Source: JANNVZ01 sp046155615 (GTDB lineage: Bacteria; Bacteroidota; Bacteroidia; Flavobacteriales_D; Sanyastnellaceae). From it: a stretch of 25,366 nt of DNA. The stretch spans positions 1-25,366 of the forward strand of contig JBJXFP010000138.1 of the NCBI GenBank assembly GCA_046155615.1, written 5' to 3'. Below, piece after piece: positions 15,476 through 23,381 of this stretch; position 1 is the first letter of the stretch; each line of letters starts with the position of its first letter. The notes beneath the pieces were generated by a model that searched no databases, was not told where the DNA came from, and saw only the letters and a program-made list of their open reading frames with translations. The translations under genes were made by a program, and so were the position numbers.

Positions 15476-16300
15476 TCAGTCTTTATCGTAATCGTAATCC
15501 GTTTCTTCTAATTTCTTCTCTTGTCGGTTGGTCACTTTGAAGTCTTTGTACTTGTCTCGAACATAAACTAAGAAGTCGTACTGCGAACTTGTTTTCATAA
15601 AATTTTCAGACACATTCAGGTAATCTATGAATGCGTCAAACTGAGTATTGTCCAGATCAATGATATCATAAGCCACATAATAATGAAACAACTCCTTCAG
15701 CAGGTCGCGCTTCTTGTCTTCATTCTCCATCTCGGCTACTAAGCGTTTGCTCTGCTCCTTCTTGCTGAATTGCTGGTAGAGAAATGTGATGGGGCTTTGC
15801 GCAGCATCTATTCCGCTCAGCATGTAGTCGTTTTCATCATAGCCGAGCGCAGCTATTTCTTTCTGAATTTTTTCCAAATCGCGCGGTGCGAAAATGATTA
15901 CCGATGGCGTGTAGTAATAGCGCACATCTAAGAAGAGTTCTATGGAATAGGAGGCGTTGTATGCAGAATCTGCAAACGTGAATTCGCGCGTGCTATAGCC
16001 CAGCGTAGTGATGGCAATGGTATCCGTATGCTGGCAATTCACCACAAAACTGCCGTCAGCTTTGCCGAACTGCCCGGTTTTGCTCCTTTTGTTTATGATG
16101 ATGGCATTGCTCAGCGGCTGGCTGTTTTCATCATACACCTTTCCATTTATTGTTATGTTTTTCTTTGAAGTGCTGTCTGTTTGCGCAGCACAACGGGCCG
16201 CAAAAAGCAGCACAACACATAGCACAAGTATTGGTTTGATTGCTGACAACAGGTTTGCTTTTTTTGAAATGAAAAAAGTGCGAGTCAAATATGAGACCAT
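15476..16300 (-). CDS. Secreted protein with carboxypeptidase-regulatory-like domain
   Basis: A 274-residue envelope protein. A hydrophobic signal (SAIKPILVLCVVLLF) ends at AARCAAQ; arginine precedes the cysteine, so this is a signal-peptidase-I site rather than a lipobox. Residues following it, ITINGKVYDENSQPLSNAIIINKRSKTGQFGKADGSF, split here as ITINGKVYDENSQPLSNA and GQFGKADGSF, form a CarboxypepD_reg-like (DUF4480-type) beta-sandwich as found in TonB-dependent receptors and T9SS accessory proteins. The C-terminal ~130 residues are helical and charged, of no family I know, and end in an acidic tail DYDYDKD. The start is uncertain: ATG 16324, ATG 16300 and TTG 16249 are all in frame; the last gives the most usual signal peptide. 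It is divergent from the subtilisin-like gene. Confidence 0.65.
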   Translation of the reverse strand: MVSYLTRTFFISKKANLLSAIKPILVLCVVLLFAARCAAQTDSTSKKNITINGKVYDENSQPLSNAIIINKRSKTGQFGKADGSFVVNCQHTDTIAITTLGYSTREFTFADSAYNASYSIELFLDVRYYYTPSVIIFAPRDLEKIQKEIAALGYDENDYMLSGIDAAQSPITFLYQQFSKKEQSKRLVAEMENEDKKRDLLKELFHYYVAYDIIDLDNTQFDAFIDYLNVSENFMKTSSQYDFLVYVRDKYKDFKVTNRQEKKLEETDYDYDKD

Positions 16301-16434
16301 GGATGGACGCGCCACACAGGTCATTTTGTTACAATAGATTGCAAAATTGGATAAATGGTAAGCAGCATTCGCAAGCTTGGTTGTTTTTTCGCCTCCCTCA
16401 AAAAAAGAAAAAAATCAAACACAAATAGAAATAG

Positions 16435-18039
16435 ATGAACAAGCTCTTACAAAAGTTGATGATGGCTGTGGCATTGGCCGCAACTGTGCATACAGCTACC
16501 GCACAATCGCAAACTGAAACGGACTATCGCGCTATAGAAGCAGCCACCAATCTGCAATGGCAACATGCCGACTACGCAGCCGATGGCCTGGCAGGCACAA
16601 GTGCCAACAAGGCATACAGCGAATTGCTGAAAGGAAAAAAATCCACCACAGTAGTGGTAGCCATCATTGACAGTGGCACTGAAACATTTCACCCCGACCT
16701 TAAAGACAACATCTGGACGAATGCAGATGAAATACCGGACAACGGAGTGGATGATGATAAGAACGGCTACGTGGACGATATACACGGATGGAGTTTCATA
16801 GGTGGTGCCGGTGGCGATGTGGAGCACGACAACCTGGAGTTCACCCGCATATACAAGGAATTGAAAAATAAATATGAGAAGAAGGATGCAAGCACACTCA
16901 GCGGAGATGAAAAAAAGGAATATGCCCGGTATGTGAAAATGAAAGCTGACTACGACCAGCGCATGAAGAAGGCCCAGGAAGATGAGCAGCTCTACAGCCT
17001 GGTAAAGAACTCCTATGAAGGATTGGACAAGATGCTGACCGAGCATTTCAAAAAAGCAGATTACACCAAAGAAGAGCTGCAAGCCGTGGAAGGAGAAATG
17101 AAAGAAATAGCGGCAGCAATGCTCCAATTGCGCGAAGCCGGACTACCTGACATTTTTCCTGAATGGAAAGATCAGGTGCAGGGCATGGTGAAATACAACC
17201 TGAACCTGACTTATGACCCGCGCAGCAAAGTGGGCGACAACTACCGCGACTCGCGTGAAAAAGACTATGGCAACAACCACATTGATGGCCCACATGCTGA
17301 CCACGGCACACACGTAGGAGGCATAGTAGGCGCTGTGCGCAATGCCTATGGTATGGATGGCATAGCAGACAATGTGCGGCTGATGGTGATACGCTGCGTA
17401 CCCAATGGCGATGAACGCGACAAGGATGTAGCTAATGCCATTCGCTATGCGGCAGACAATGGCGCGCGAATCATCAACATGAGTTTTGGAAAATCATTTT
17501 CGCCACAAAAAGACGTGGTGGATGAAGCCGTGAAGTATGCTGAGAGCAAAGGCGTGCTGATGGTACACGCAGCAGGCAACGACAACAAAAACATAGACAC
17601 CGCTGCCAACTTCCCAACTGACAAATACAATGACGGAACCTTCTGCGGCACATGGCTCGAAGTAGGTGCAAGCGGCCAGACAACAGACCAGTTGGCTGCA
17701 TCATTCAGCAACTATGGCAAAAAGAATGTTGATCTCTTTTCGCCCGGTGTAGAAATATTCAGCACGGTGCCTGGCGATAAGTACAAACCCAACGATGGCA
17801 CCAGCATGGCCAGCCCGGTGGCGGCAGGTGTGGCCGCAGTGCTTATGAGCTACTACCCGGAACTAAGTGCTGCCGATATAAAAGTCATCATGATGCAAAG
17901 TGCACAGAACTACGGCAAAATGAAAGTGCCCATGCCCGGCAATGACAAGAAGAAAGTGAAATTCAAAAAGCTGAGTGTGACCGGTGGCGTAGTCAATCTT
18001 TACAATGCGCTGAAGCTGGCGGAGACGTGGAAGAAATGA
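16435..18039 (+). CDS. Subtilisin-like serine peptidase (S8) with long helical insert
   Basis: Exported endopeptidase of 534 residues. The signal peptide is about 1-23 (ending ATAQ). The catalytic triad is D79 (AIIDSGTE), H290 (HGTHVGG) and S457 (GTSMASPVAAG), with the oxyanion N382 (AAGNDN). The NGVDDDKNGYVDDIHGWSF block is typical of Bacteroidota S8 enzymes. Between the Asp and His blocks lies an insert of about 150 residues (roughly 130-285), rich in K/E and predicted helical or coiled-coil (KELKNKYEKK, EGEMKEIAAAMLQLREAG). No C-terminal T9SS sorting domain is present: the protein ends at NALKLAETWKK just after the peptidase fold, so it is likely periplasmic. The ATG start lies behind an A-rich leader, usual in this phylum. 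Confidence 0.93.
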   Translation: MNKLLQKLMMAVALAATVHTATAQSQTETDYRAIEAATNLQWQHADYAADGLAGTSANKAYSELLKGKKSTTVVVAIIDSGTETFHPDLKDNIWTNADEIPDNGVDDDKNGYVDDIHGWSFIGGAGGDVEHDNLEFTRIYKELKNKYEKKDASTLSGDEKKEYARYVKMKADYDQRMKKAQEDEQLYSLVKNSYEGLDKMLTEHFKKADYTKEELQAVEGEMKEIAAAMLQLREAGLPDIFPEWKDQVQGMVKYNLNLTYDPRSKVGDNYRDSREKDYGNNHIDGPHADHGTHVGGIVGAVRNAYGMDGIADNVRLMVIRCVPNGDERDKDVANAIRYAADNGARIINMSFGKSFSPQKDVVDEAVKYAESKGVLMVHAAGNDNKNIDTAANFPTDKYNDGTFCGTWLEVGASGQTTDQLAASFSNYGKKNVDLFSPGVEIFSTVPGDKYKPNDGTSMASPVAAGVAAVLMSYYPELSAADIKVIMMQSAQNYGKMKVPMPGNDKKKVKFKKLSVTGGVVNLYNALKLAETWKK

Positions 18040-18042
18040 ATC

Positions 18043-18146
18043 AATTTGTGAATTTGAAAATGTGGTCATGGTCTTGAGGAGATTCAGCTCTCACCGCGTC
18101 AAAACATTTCATACAGTGTTTCGGATCATTTTCAAATTCTCAAATT
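18043..18146. repeat. Intergenic inverted repeat, AATTTGAGAATTTGAAAATG family
   Basis: Two 20-nt arms, 18043-18062 and 18127-18146, are inverted with 19 of 20 matching (core GAATTTGAAAATG), separated by 64 nt. The right arm continues as TTCAAATT up to 18154, just before the recR GTG start. It fills the subtilisin-recR gap. The sequence is of a type widely scattered in Bacteroidota intergenic regions. Confidence 0.75.
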
Positions 18147-18159
18147 TTCAAATTCCCAA

Positions 18160-18777
18160 GTGAACATCCCAAGCAAATACATAGAGCAGGCAGTAGATCA
18201 GGTTGCGAGTCTGCCGGGCATTGGGCGCAAGACGGCACTGCGCTTAGTACTTGAGCTGCTCAAGCGCAAGCCTGAGGATGTACAACGCTTTGCAAGCGCA
18301 CTTACCGGTATGCGCGAGAACATCCGCTTCTGTACCACGTGCAACAACCTGAGCGATGCAGAAATGTGCAGCATCTGCACCTCGCCCTACCGCGATGGCA
18401 CCACCGTGTGCGTGGTAGCCGACCTGCGCGATGTGATGGCCATAGAAGCAACAGGACAGTATCAGGGCAAGTACCATGTATTGGGCGGCATCATCTCGCC
18501 AATGGATGGCATAGGCCCGTCTGATCTATTTATAGACAAGCTCACTGAACGCACCGAAGGTGGCGAGGTGAAAGAAATAATTCTCGCGCTGAATGCAACA
18601 ATGGAAGGCGAAACCACTTGCTTCTACCTGTTCAGAAAGTTGAGCGAATACCCCGTGAAGATTACCACCATAGCACGCGGTGTAGCAGTAGGTGGCGAGC
18701 TGGAATACACCGATGAGATTACCCTTGGTCGCAGTATCACACTGCGCACACCTTACGAGGTTTCATTGAAGAGATGA
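18160..18777 (+). CDS. recR: Recombination mediator RecR
   Basis: Works with RecF/RecO to load RecA at single-strand gaps. The 205 residues are normal length. They show an N-terminal helix-hairpin-helix (VASLPGIGRKTALRLVLELL), a zinc finger with C58, C61, C70 and C73 (FCTTCNNLSDAEMCSIC), a Toprim domain from about 81 (VCVVADLRDVMAIE) and the C-terminal Walker-B-like part (ITTIARGVAVGGELEYTDEITL). The start is GTG 18160, giving MNIPSKYIEQAV, which matches Bacteroidota RecR N-termini; no ATG is available because the dispersed repeat lies immediately upstream. Its stop is 4 nt from the stop of the convergent dehydrogenase gene. Confidence 0.97.
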   Translation: MNIPSKYIEQAVDQVASLPGIGRKTALRLVLELLKRKPEDVQRFASALTGMRENIRFCTTCNNLSDAEMCSICTSPYRDGTTVCVVADLRDVMAIEATGQYQGKYHVLGGIISPMDGIGPSDLFIDKLTERTEGGEVKEIILALNATMEGETTCFYLFRKLSEYPVKITTIARGVAVGGELEYTDEITLGRSITLRTPYEVSLKR

Positions 18778-18781
18778 GTGC

Positions 18782-19906
18782 TTAAGAAGTTGCAACGGTG
18801 TAGTGCACGGCTCTGTCTTCTAAATATTGTCTTACAAACTCAAAACACCCGGCCTCATCACCAACAAACTCAGGTGGATTGATTCCGATGCGGTTGAATT
18901 TTCCATCGGCAAGGAGGTGTGCAACTGCTGTGCAGGTATAGCCTGTGGTGCGCGCCATGCTGATGGTTTGCGTTGCGCGGTCATAGCGATCAAGCAAGTG
19001 GTATGTATATGTTTTCTTTTCGCCTTGCTCGGTTCCTTCTATTACAATGCGCATCACCGTGAAATCTTCTTCGCCCGGCTTCAGTTTCCAATCGGAGAAA
19101 AGCAGTTTTGATGTTACATCAAGCGGGCGTACCTTGGTACCACGCACATCTATTTCTTCTTTAGAGAAATAACCCGCATGGCGCAACACGCGCAGGTATT
19201 CTATACAGCCGGGATAGCGCAGTGTCTTTTCTATCATATCAGGTATGTGCGGCATGGTATGGATTAGCGAGCGCAGTCCATCGCTGTTCCAACTCTCTAA
19301 AGTACCAAGGCCGGGGAAGCCTACCAACTCTGCATCGCTCAGTGCTTCGCGCACTACAAGTGCTCCATTTTGCACATAGCGTGCCGGGCGTGTGTATTCT
19401 TCTATTACGTCCGTGGGAGAAAAGACTGCTTTGTATTCCCATGGCCATTGGCGCTCCACAGGCAAGCCACCCACCAAACATTCGTAGCGTGTCACTTGCA
19501 TGTTGCGGTTGTGGTAGCCCAGTATGATGTTGCCCATGCCGGGAGCCACACCACAGTCAGTCACTATGCATACATTTTTCTCCTTTGCCAGCGCATCCAA
19601 TTCAAATGGATCTTCCGGAAAAAATGAAATGTCAACCATGTTTTTGCCTGCCAGTATCACTTGCTTCACCGTGTTGAAACCCATGAAGCCGGGCACTGCA
19701 CCTATCACCAGATCGTAGTCTTTCACTAAGTTCCTGATAGCATCCGGTTCGCTCAGGTTGGTGCAGATGGTGTGTATGCCTTGCGCATTCAACTTACTCA
19801 GTGCATCAGCACTGATGTCTGCGGAGGTTACTTCGAAATGTTTCTTCAGATCCACAGCGATGGCACTGCCTACTAAGCCTGCACCGAGCACTATTATTTT
19901 TTTCAT
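18782..19906 (-). CDS. Saccharopine dehydrogenase family protein, lysine 6-dehydrogenase-like
   Basis: NAD(P)-dependent amino-acid oxidoreductase of 374 residues, presumably acting on the epsilon carbon of lysine or a related substrate. The N-terminal Rossmann domain begins IIVLGAGLVGSAIA. The middle carries DCGVAPGMGNIILGY and LVGGLPVE...WEYKAVFSP; the C-terminal part has DRATQTISMARTTGYTC and NRIGINPPE. These blocks and the length resemble, from memory, L-lysine 6-dehydrogenase of Geobacillus more than the longer saccharopine dehydrogenases. It could serve lysine catabolism to 2-aminoadipate, or be a carboxynorspermidine-type or other relative. The start is ATG 19906 (MKKIIVLGAG). It is single, convergent with recR, and divergent from the two-component genes across a 458-bp gap. 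Confidence 0.85.
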   Translation of the reverse strand: MKKIIVLGAGLVGSAIAVDLKKHFEVTSADISADALSKLNAQGIHTICTNLSEPDAIRNLVKDYDLVIGAVPGFMGFNTVKQVILAGKNMVDISFFPEDPFELDALAKEKNVCIVTDCGVAPGMGNIILGYHNRNMQVTRYECLVGGLPVERQWPWEYKAVFSPTDVIEEYTRPARYVQNGALVVREALSDAELVGFPGLGTLESWNSDGLRSLIHTMPHIPDMIEKTLRYPGCIEYLRVLRHAGYFSKEEIDVRGTKVRPLDVTSKLLFSDWKLKPGEEDFTVMRIVIEGTEQGEKKTYTYHLLDRYDRATQTISMARTTGYTCTAVAHLLADGKFNRIGINPPEFVGDEAGCFEFVRQYLEDRAVHYTVATS

Positions 19907-19978
19907 ACTTGTTACTTATCCCAAAAGTGTTCGGCAGCAAACATGGTGAATGCCCGCATAAGGTTTTAAAAGAAAAAC

Positions 19979-20000
19979 CCCTGTCCCGATGGGACAAGGG
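19979..20000. terminator. Terminator-like hairpin in the divergent region
   Basis: TGTCCC (19982-19987) pairs with GGGACA (19991-19996) around loop GAT; CCC (19979-19981) pairs with GGG (19998-20000) past a bulged A. On the minus strand it is followed by GTTTTTCTTTTA, on the plus strand by CTTTTCC. A terminator here has no annotated gene to terminate, because the flanking genes both start away from it. Confidence 0.5.
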
Positions 20001-20156
20001 CTTTTCCGTTGTTTCAAATGTGTTCTTTCTTTTGGGACAAATACTCAAGCGTTGTTTGTGCTGATTTGCTTTTTGCACTGTAAAAAAATAAACCTGTTTG
20101 CAGAGTCTCATGCACGTTTGCACGCTACTCTTTTGATAAACTAAACCTTAATCATC

Positions 20157-20279
20157 ATGAAAACTACTTGCGATTACGCAATGTGTGCAAAAAACCTGTT
20201 CAGCTTCCTTTGTATTCATGGTAAAAAAGAACTTGTCGAAAGTATCTGCATGGAGTTGCTTGTGTGTACTGGATTGTGA
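20157..20279 (+). CDS. Possible small cysteine-rich ORF (40 aa)
   Basis: ATG 20157 opens a 40-codon frame ending in TGA at 20277-20279. The product begins MKTTCDYAMCAKNLFSFLCI and ends ELLVCTGL, with five cysteines (positions 5, 10, 19, 31 and 37). No family is recognised and no clear promoter or ribosome site was seen in front of it. The frame ends immediately before a palindrome at 20281. It occupies otherwise empty sequence between divergent genes and could be a leader peptide or simply chance. Confidence 0.2.
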   Translation: MKTTCDYAMCAKNLFSFLCIHGKKELVESICMELLVCTGL

Positions 20280-20280
20280 C

Positions 20281-20303
20281 TAACGGCCGTTAAAAAGCGT
20301 TAA
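20281..20303 (+). promoter_or_regulatory. Candidate operator: palindrome and 10-bp-spaced CGTTAA direct repeat
   Basis: TAACGGCCGTTA (20281-20292) is a perfect 12-bp palindrome. CGTTAA at 20288-20293 recurs at 20298-20303, a period of exactly 10 bp, as in binding sites of OmpR-family regulators. It lies 62 nt before the histidine kinase start, where an autoregulatory site of the pair would be expected. A weak GGTAATTTG follows at about 20330-20338. No protein is known to bind; this is inferred. Confidence 0.35.
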
Positions 20304-20364
20304 CTATTCTGAAAATGAAATGACCGCAACGGTAATTTGAGGCGCGGTACAAAGCAACATTCTT

Positions 20365-21828
20365 TTGAAACAACGGCACATACAACTGCTGATAGCTATG
20401 AGTACACTGGCCATAGTAGGCCTTGTGGCTATACAAGCCTATTGGGTGAACAACACCTTTGCTCTGGGCGAACAAAACTTTGGCACCACGGTCAACCAGT
20501 GCCTGCGCGAAACAGCAGCCATGCTGGAGCAGGAGGAGTTGATAAGCATTTCGGAAGCCACAGCCACCGCACCAAGCATGAGCATCAGTGCCACAGGCGA
20601 CAGCACATTGGTGGTGAACTACGGCATGAGGGGCATCAATCTGCTGGAAGGCACGCAGGCAGGCTCCAATGACTCAGTGTTGGGCTGGCAAAACGATTTA
20701 CTGAGCCAGTCCGGAATATTGGATGATGTAATGAGTGGATTGGTGGAGCTTGACATTTCCAAAGGAATAACAGAACGTATAGATACACTGCTGCTCGATA
20801 GTTTACTGCGTGCTAACCTGCTCAGCCACGGTATCAGAGCTGGTTTTGTATATGGCGTGTTCAGCAAACTGAAAACACCCGAAATACTTTCTGAACGATG
20901 GCGACAGTATGAAGGAGCATTGGAGCAGGAAGCTTATCTCACTCAGCTTTTCCCGAAAGATCCATTCAGCGACAAAAATTTTCTGCACATCTACTTCCCG
21001 CATCAAAACAGATACCTGCTGGCCAACATGTGGGAAATGCTTTGCATTGCCATTGCACTTTTGTTTGTGATCATCATGCTATTCTCTTTTAGCATACGCA
21101 CCATACACCGACAGAAAAAACTGAGCGACATCAAAAATGATTTCATCAACAACATGACGCATGAATTGAAGACTCCTATAGCCACCATAAGCCTTGCATG
21201 TGAGGCACTGACTGACCCCGACATGCGCACCAGCGAAGCCGCAACCGGCAACTATGTAAGCATGATTCGCGATGAGAACAAACGCTTGGGCATACTGGTA
21301 GAGAATGTGCTGCGCACCAGTATATTCGAACATGGCGAGATGAAGTTGCGCCTGACCAAGACCGATGTGCACACCGTCATTCAAAAAGTAATAGCCAGCA
21401 TAGAAATACAGGTGCGCAACAAAGCGGGCCACATCAGCACAATGTATGAAGCGCAGAACGCCACAGTGCAGGCCGATGCGCTGCACCTTACCAATGTCAT
21501 ATATAACCTGATAGACAACGCCATAAAATATTGCGATACCGAACCACACATAGTGATAAAAACAACCCAGGAAGCAAAGGGCATCGCCATCCGATTCATT
21601 GACAATGGCATTGGCATAAGCAAAGAAAATCAGCGCAAGGTGTTCGACAAACTCTACCGTGTGCCTACCGGCAACATACACAACGTAAAGGGCTTTGGCC
21701 TTGGACTAAGCTATGTGAAGGGCGTGGTGGAACTACACGGTGGCTATGTAGAGCTGAGCAGCGAGCTGCGCAAGGGAAGCATTTTTACCATACACTTACC
21801 ATATATACAAGATGAGAAACAAGATTAA
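20365..21828 (+). CDS. Membrane sensor histidine kinase
   Basis: A 487-residue two-component sensor. TM1 is about 6-27 (LLIAMSTLAIVGLVAIQAYW) and TM2 about 222-244 (EMLCIAIALLFVIIMLF), with a periplasmic sensor of ~190 residues between them that matches no domain I know. The cytoplasmic part has the HisKA box NNMTHELKTP (phospho-acceptor H266), N-box VIYNLIDNAIKYC, G1 FIDNGIGI, F-box VFDKLYR and G2 GFGLGLSY, all intact. The TTG start at 20365 is the only start between the in-frame TGA at 20338 and the positively charged KQRH before TM1. Its 3' end overlaps the regulator gene by 17 nt, so the two are coupled. The pair resembles RprX/RprY of Bacteroides in architecture. Confidence 0.94.
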   Translation: MKQRHIQLLIAMSTLAIVGLVAIQAYWVNNTFALGEQNFGTTVNQCLRETAAMLEQEELISISEATATAPSMSISATGDSTLVVNYGMRGINLLEGTQAGSNDSVLGWQNDLLSQSGILDDVMSGLVELDISKGITERIDTLLLDSLLRANLLSHGIRAGFVYGVFSKLKTPEILSERWRQYEGALEQEAYLTQLFPKDPFSDKNFLHIYFPHQNRYLLANMWEMLCIAIALLFVIIMLFSFSIRTIHRQKKLSDIKNDFINNMTHELKTPIATISLACEALTDPDMRTSEAATGNYVSMIRDENKRLGILVENVLRTSIFEHGEMKLRLTKTDVHTVIQKVIASIEIQVRNKAGHISTMYEAQNATVQADALHLTNVIYNLIDNAIKYCDTEPHIVIKTTQEAKGIAIRFIDNGIGISKENQRKVFDKLYRVPTGNIHNVKGFGLGLSYVKGVVELHGGYVELSSELRKGSIFTIHLPYIQDEKQD

Positions 21829-22513
21829 AATACTACTGTGCGAGGATGACCCCAATCTGGGAACGCTCCTCACCGAATACCTGAACAACAAAGGCTACGA
21901 ATGCGACCTGGCCACCAATGGCCTAGAAGGTGGCAAAATGCACAAGCGAAATACCTACGACCTGCTGGTGCTCGATGTGATGATGCCTGTGAAAGACGGC
22001 TTCACGCTGGCCAAAGAAATTCGTGCTGAAGACAAGCGAACGCCTATCATTTTCCTCACCGCCAAAAGCATGAAGGAAGACACCCTCGAAGGTTTTGAAG
22101 CCGGAGCAGATGACTATATAACCAAGCCTTTCGGCATGGAAGTGCTGCTGGCCCGCATAGCTGCTGTGCTGCGCAGAACCAATGGCCTGCCCGACCACGA
22201 AACACTACTTACTGACCTGCACATTGGCCGCTACAAGCTCGAATATCAGAAACAAAAAATGACACTCGATGGCAAGGACATCAAACTCACCACAAGGGAA
22301 AACGAAATGTTATACCTGCTGCTGAAAAACAAAAACGGTTTGCTGGAACGTACCTATATCCTGAAAACTTTATGGGGCGAAGACAGCTACTTCAATGGGC
22401 GAAGTATGGATGTGTACATTGCTAAAATTCGCAAACTGCTGAAGGATGACACCAACATCGAAATCATCAACATACACGGCAAGGGTTTCAAACTAGTCGT
22501 AACTGAGGGGTGA
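21812..22513 (+). CDS. OmpR/PhoB-family response regulator
   Basis: Partner of the overlapping histidine kinase gene. Of 233 residues, the receiver domain (about 5-118) has acidic residues E11, D12 and D13, phospho-acceptor D55 (LLVLDVMMP), T83 (FLTAKS) and K105 (ITKPF). The C-terminal winged helix (about 135-230) has LTTRENEMLYLLLKNKNGLL, the recognition-helix region FNGRSMDVYIAKIRKLL, and the wing NIHGKGFKLVV. All switch residues are present, so it should act as a phosphorylation-dependent DNA-binding regulator. It resembles RprY of Bacteroides; target genes are unknown, with the CGTTAA repeats at 20281-20303 as a candidate site. The ATG at 21812 sits within the end of the kinase gene. Confidence 0.95.
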   Translation: MRNKIKILLCEDDPNLGTLLTEYLNNKGYECDLATNGLEGGKMHKRNTYDLLVLDVMMPVKDGFTLAKEIRAEDKRTPIIFLTAKSMKEDTLEGFEAGADDYITKPFGMEVLLARIAAVLRRTNGLPDHETLLTDLHIGRYKLEYQKQKMTLDGKDIKLTTRENEMLYLLLKNKNGLLERTYILKTLWGEDSYFNGRSMDVYIAKIRKLLKDDTNIEIINIHGKGFKLVVTEG

Positions 22514-22581
22514 GAGGAACTGGCGGTGTAGGGAACAAACTTCTAACGACAAGCCTTTCATATCTCTTGCATGGACAGGTG

Positions 22582-22611
22582 CTTGCCGGTGAATGACGAC
22601 AGCTACTTTTC
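22582..22611 (+). promoter_or_regulatory. Candidate promoter for mlaE-mlaF
   Basis: CTTG (22582-22585), an 18-nt spacer and TACTTTTC (22604-22611) come close to the consensus, with one mismatch in each element. They lie in the 124-bp gap between the regulator gene and mlaE. A weak call. Confidence 0.3.
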
Positions 22612-22637
22612 ACGCCCGCATGCTCGTGTATTAAAAG

Positions 22638-23381
22638 GTGAAAGGAGTTTATTACAACATAGGTCGCTATTGTATCTTTCTGGTAAGCGTGTTCACACGG
22701 CCTGAGAGGCGCAGCATCTACCGCAGGCTCATTGTGCAGGAGTTAGACAAAATCGGCCTGCAGTCACTCGGCATAGTCGCCCTGCTCTCACTCTTCATGG
22801 GCGCAGTTGTCACCCTCCAAACCGCAGCCAACATAGACAGCGGCTGGATACCCAAGTGGACCATCGGCTTCACCACACGCCAAACCATGATACTCGAATT
22901 TTCTTCCACCATCGTCTGCCTCATACTCAGCGGAAAAGTTGGTGGCAGCATCAGTGGCGAGGTAGGCACCATGCGCATCACCGAGCAGATTGATGCTATG
23001 GATATCATGGGCATCAACAGCAGCAGCTATTTGGTATTGCCAAAAATCATTGCAGCCATTCTCATCTTTCCCTTTCTGGTCATCATCAGCATGGGGTTGG
23101 GCATATCTGCCGGGGCCATGGTAGGCTCCAGCACAGGCGTTATCTCACTCACCGATTTCGAGTATGGCCTGCAGTATTACTTCGAGCCATTTCAGGTCTC
23201 TTACACCCTCATCAAAACACTTGTCTTCGCATTCATCATCACCAGTGTAAGCGCCTACCACGGCTACTACACCAAAGGCGGTGCGCGCGAGGTAGGACAG
23301 AGCAGCACACGCGCCATCGTTTACAGCATGGTACTTATTCTCCTTGGCAACTACGTCATCACCCAACTCCTGCTGCTGTGA
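22638..23381 (+). CDS. mlaE: MlaE-type phospholipid ABC transporter permease
   Basis: The membrane subunit of an MCE-associated transporter moving phospholipids between inner and outer membranes. The 247 residues show the MlaE plan: amphipathic N-terminal helix, then LFMGAVVTLQTA, the conserved coupling segment GKVGGSISGEVGTMRITEQIDAMDIMGIN, and hydrophobic helices ending YVITQLLLL. The start is GTG 22638 (MKGVYYNIGR); no ATG precedes the conserved region. It overlaps the ATPase gene by 4 nt (GTGA), so the two are translated together. No MlaD/MCE substrate-binding gene follows, and it must lie elsewhere. Confidence 0.93.
   Translation: MKGVYYNIGRYCIFLVSVFTRPERRSIYRRLIVQELDKIGLQSLGIVALLSLFMGAVVTLQTAANIDSGWIPKWTIGFTTRQTMILEFSSTIVCLILSGKVGGSISGEVGTMRITEQIDAMDIMGINSSSYLVLPKIIAAILIFPFLVIISMGLGISAGAMVGSSTGVISLTDFEYGLQYYFEPFQVSYTLIKTLVFAFIITSVSAYHGYYTKGGAREVGQSSTRAIVYSMVLILLGNYVITQLLLL

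Larger units (their letters stand above)
19907..20364. other. 458-bp divergent intergenic region
   Basis: It separates the dehydrogenase gene (minus) from the histidine kinase gene (plus). It holds the hairpin at 19979-20000, an AT-rich stretch at about 20030-20095, the doubtful 40-codon frame at 20157-20279 and the CGTTAA repeats at 20281-20303. No tRNA-like or other structured RNA was recognised. The length is far above the window's other gaps. Confidence 0.7.

Noticed and set aside
16447..17127. 226-codon open frame on the minus strand opposite the subtilisin-like gene
   Set aside because: It overlaps a strongly supported gene completely, and its translation (Cys, His and Phe rich) has no domain-like pattern.
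19806..20123. 105-codon minus-strand frame crossing the start of the dehydrogenase gene and the hairpin
   Set aside because: It reads through the terminator-like stem and overlaps the conserved Rossmann start of the real gene in another frame.
21079..21681. 200-codon open frame on the minus strand inside the histidine kinase gene
   Set aside because: It covers the HisKA and ATPase motifs in antisense; low-complexity translation; a shadow frame.
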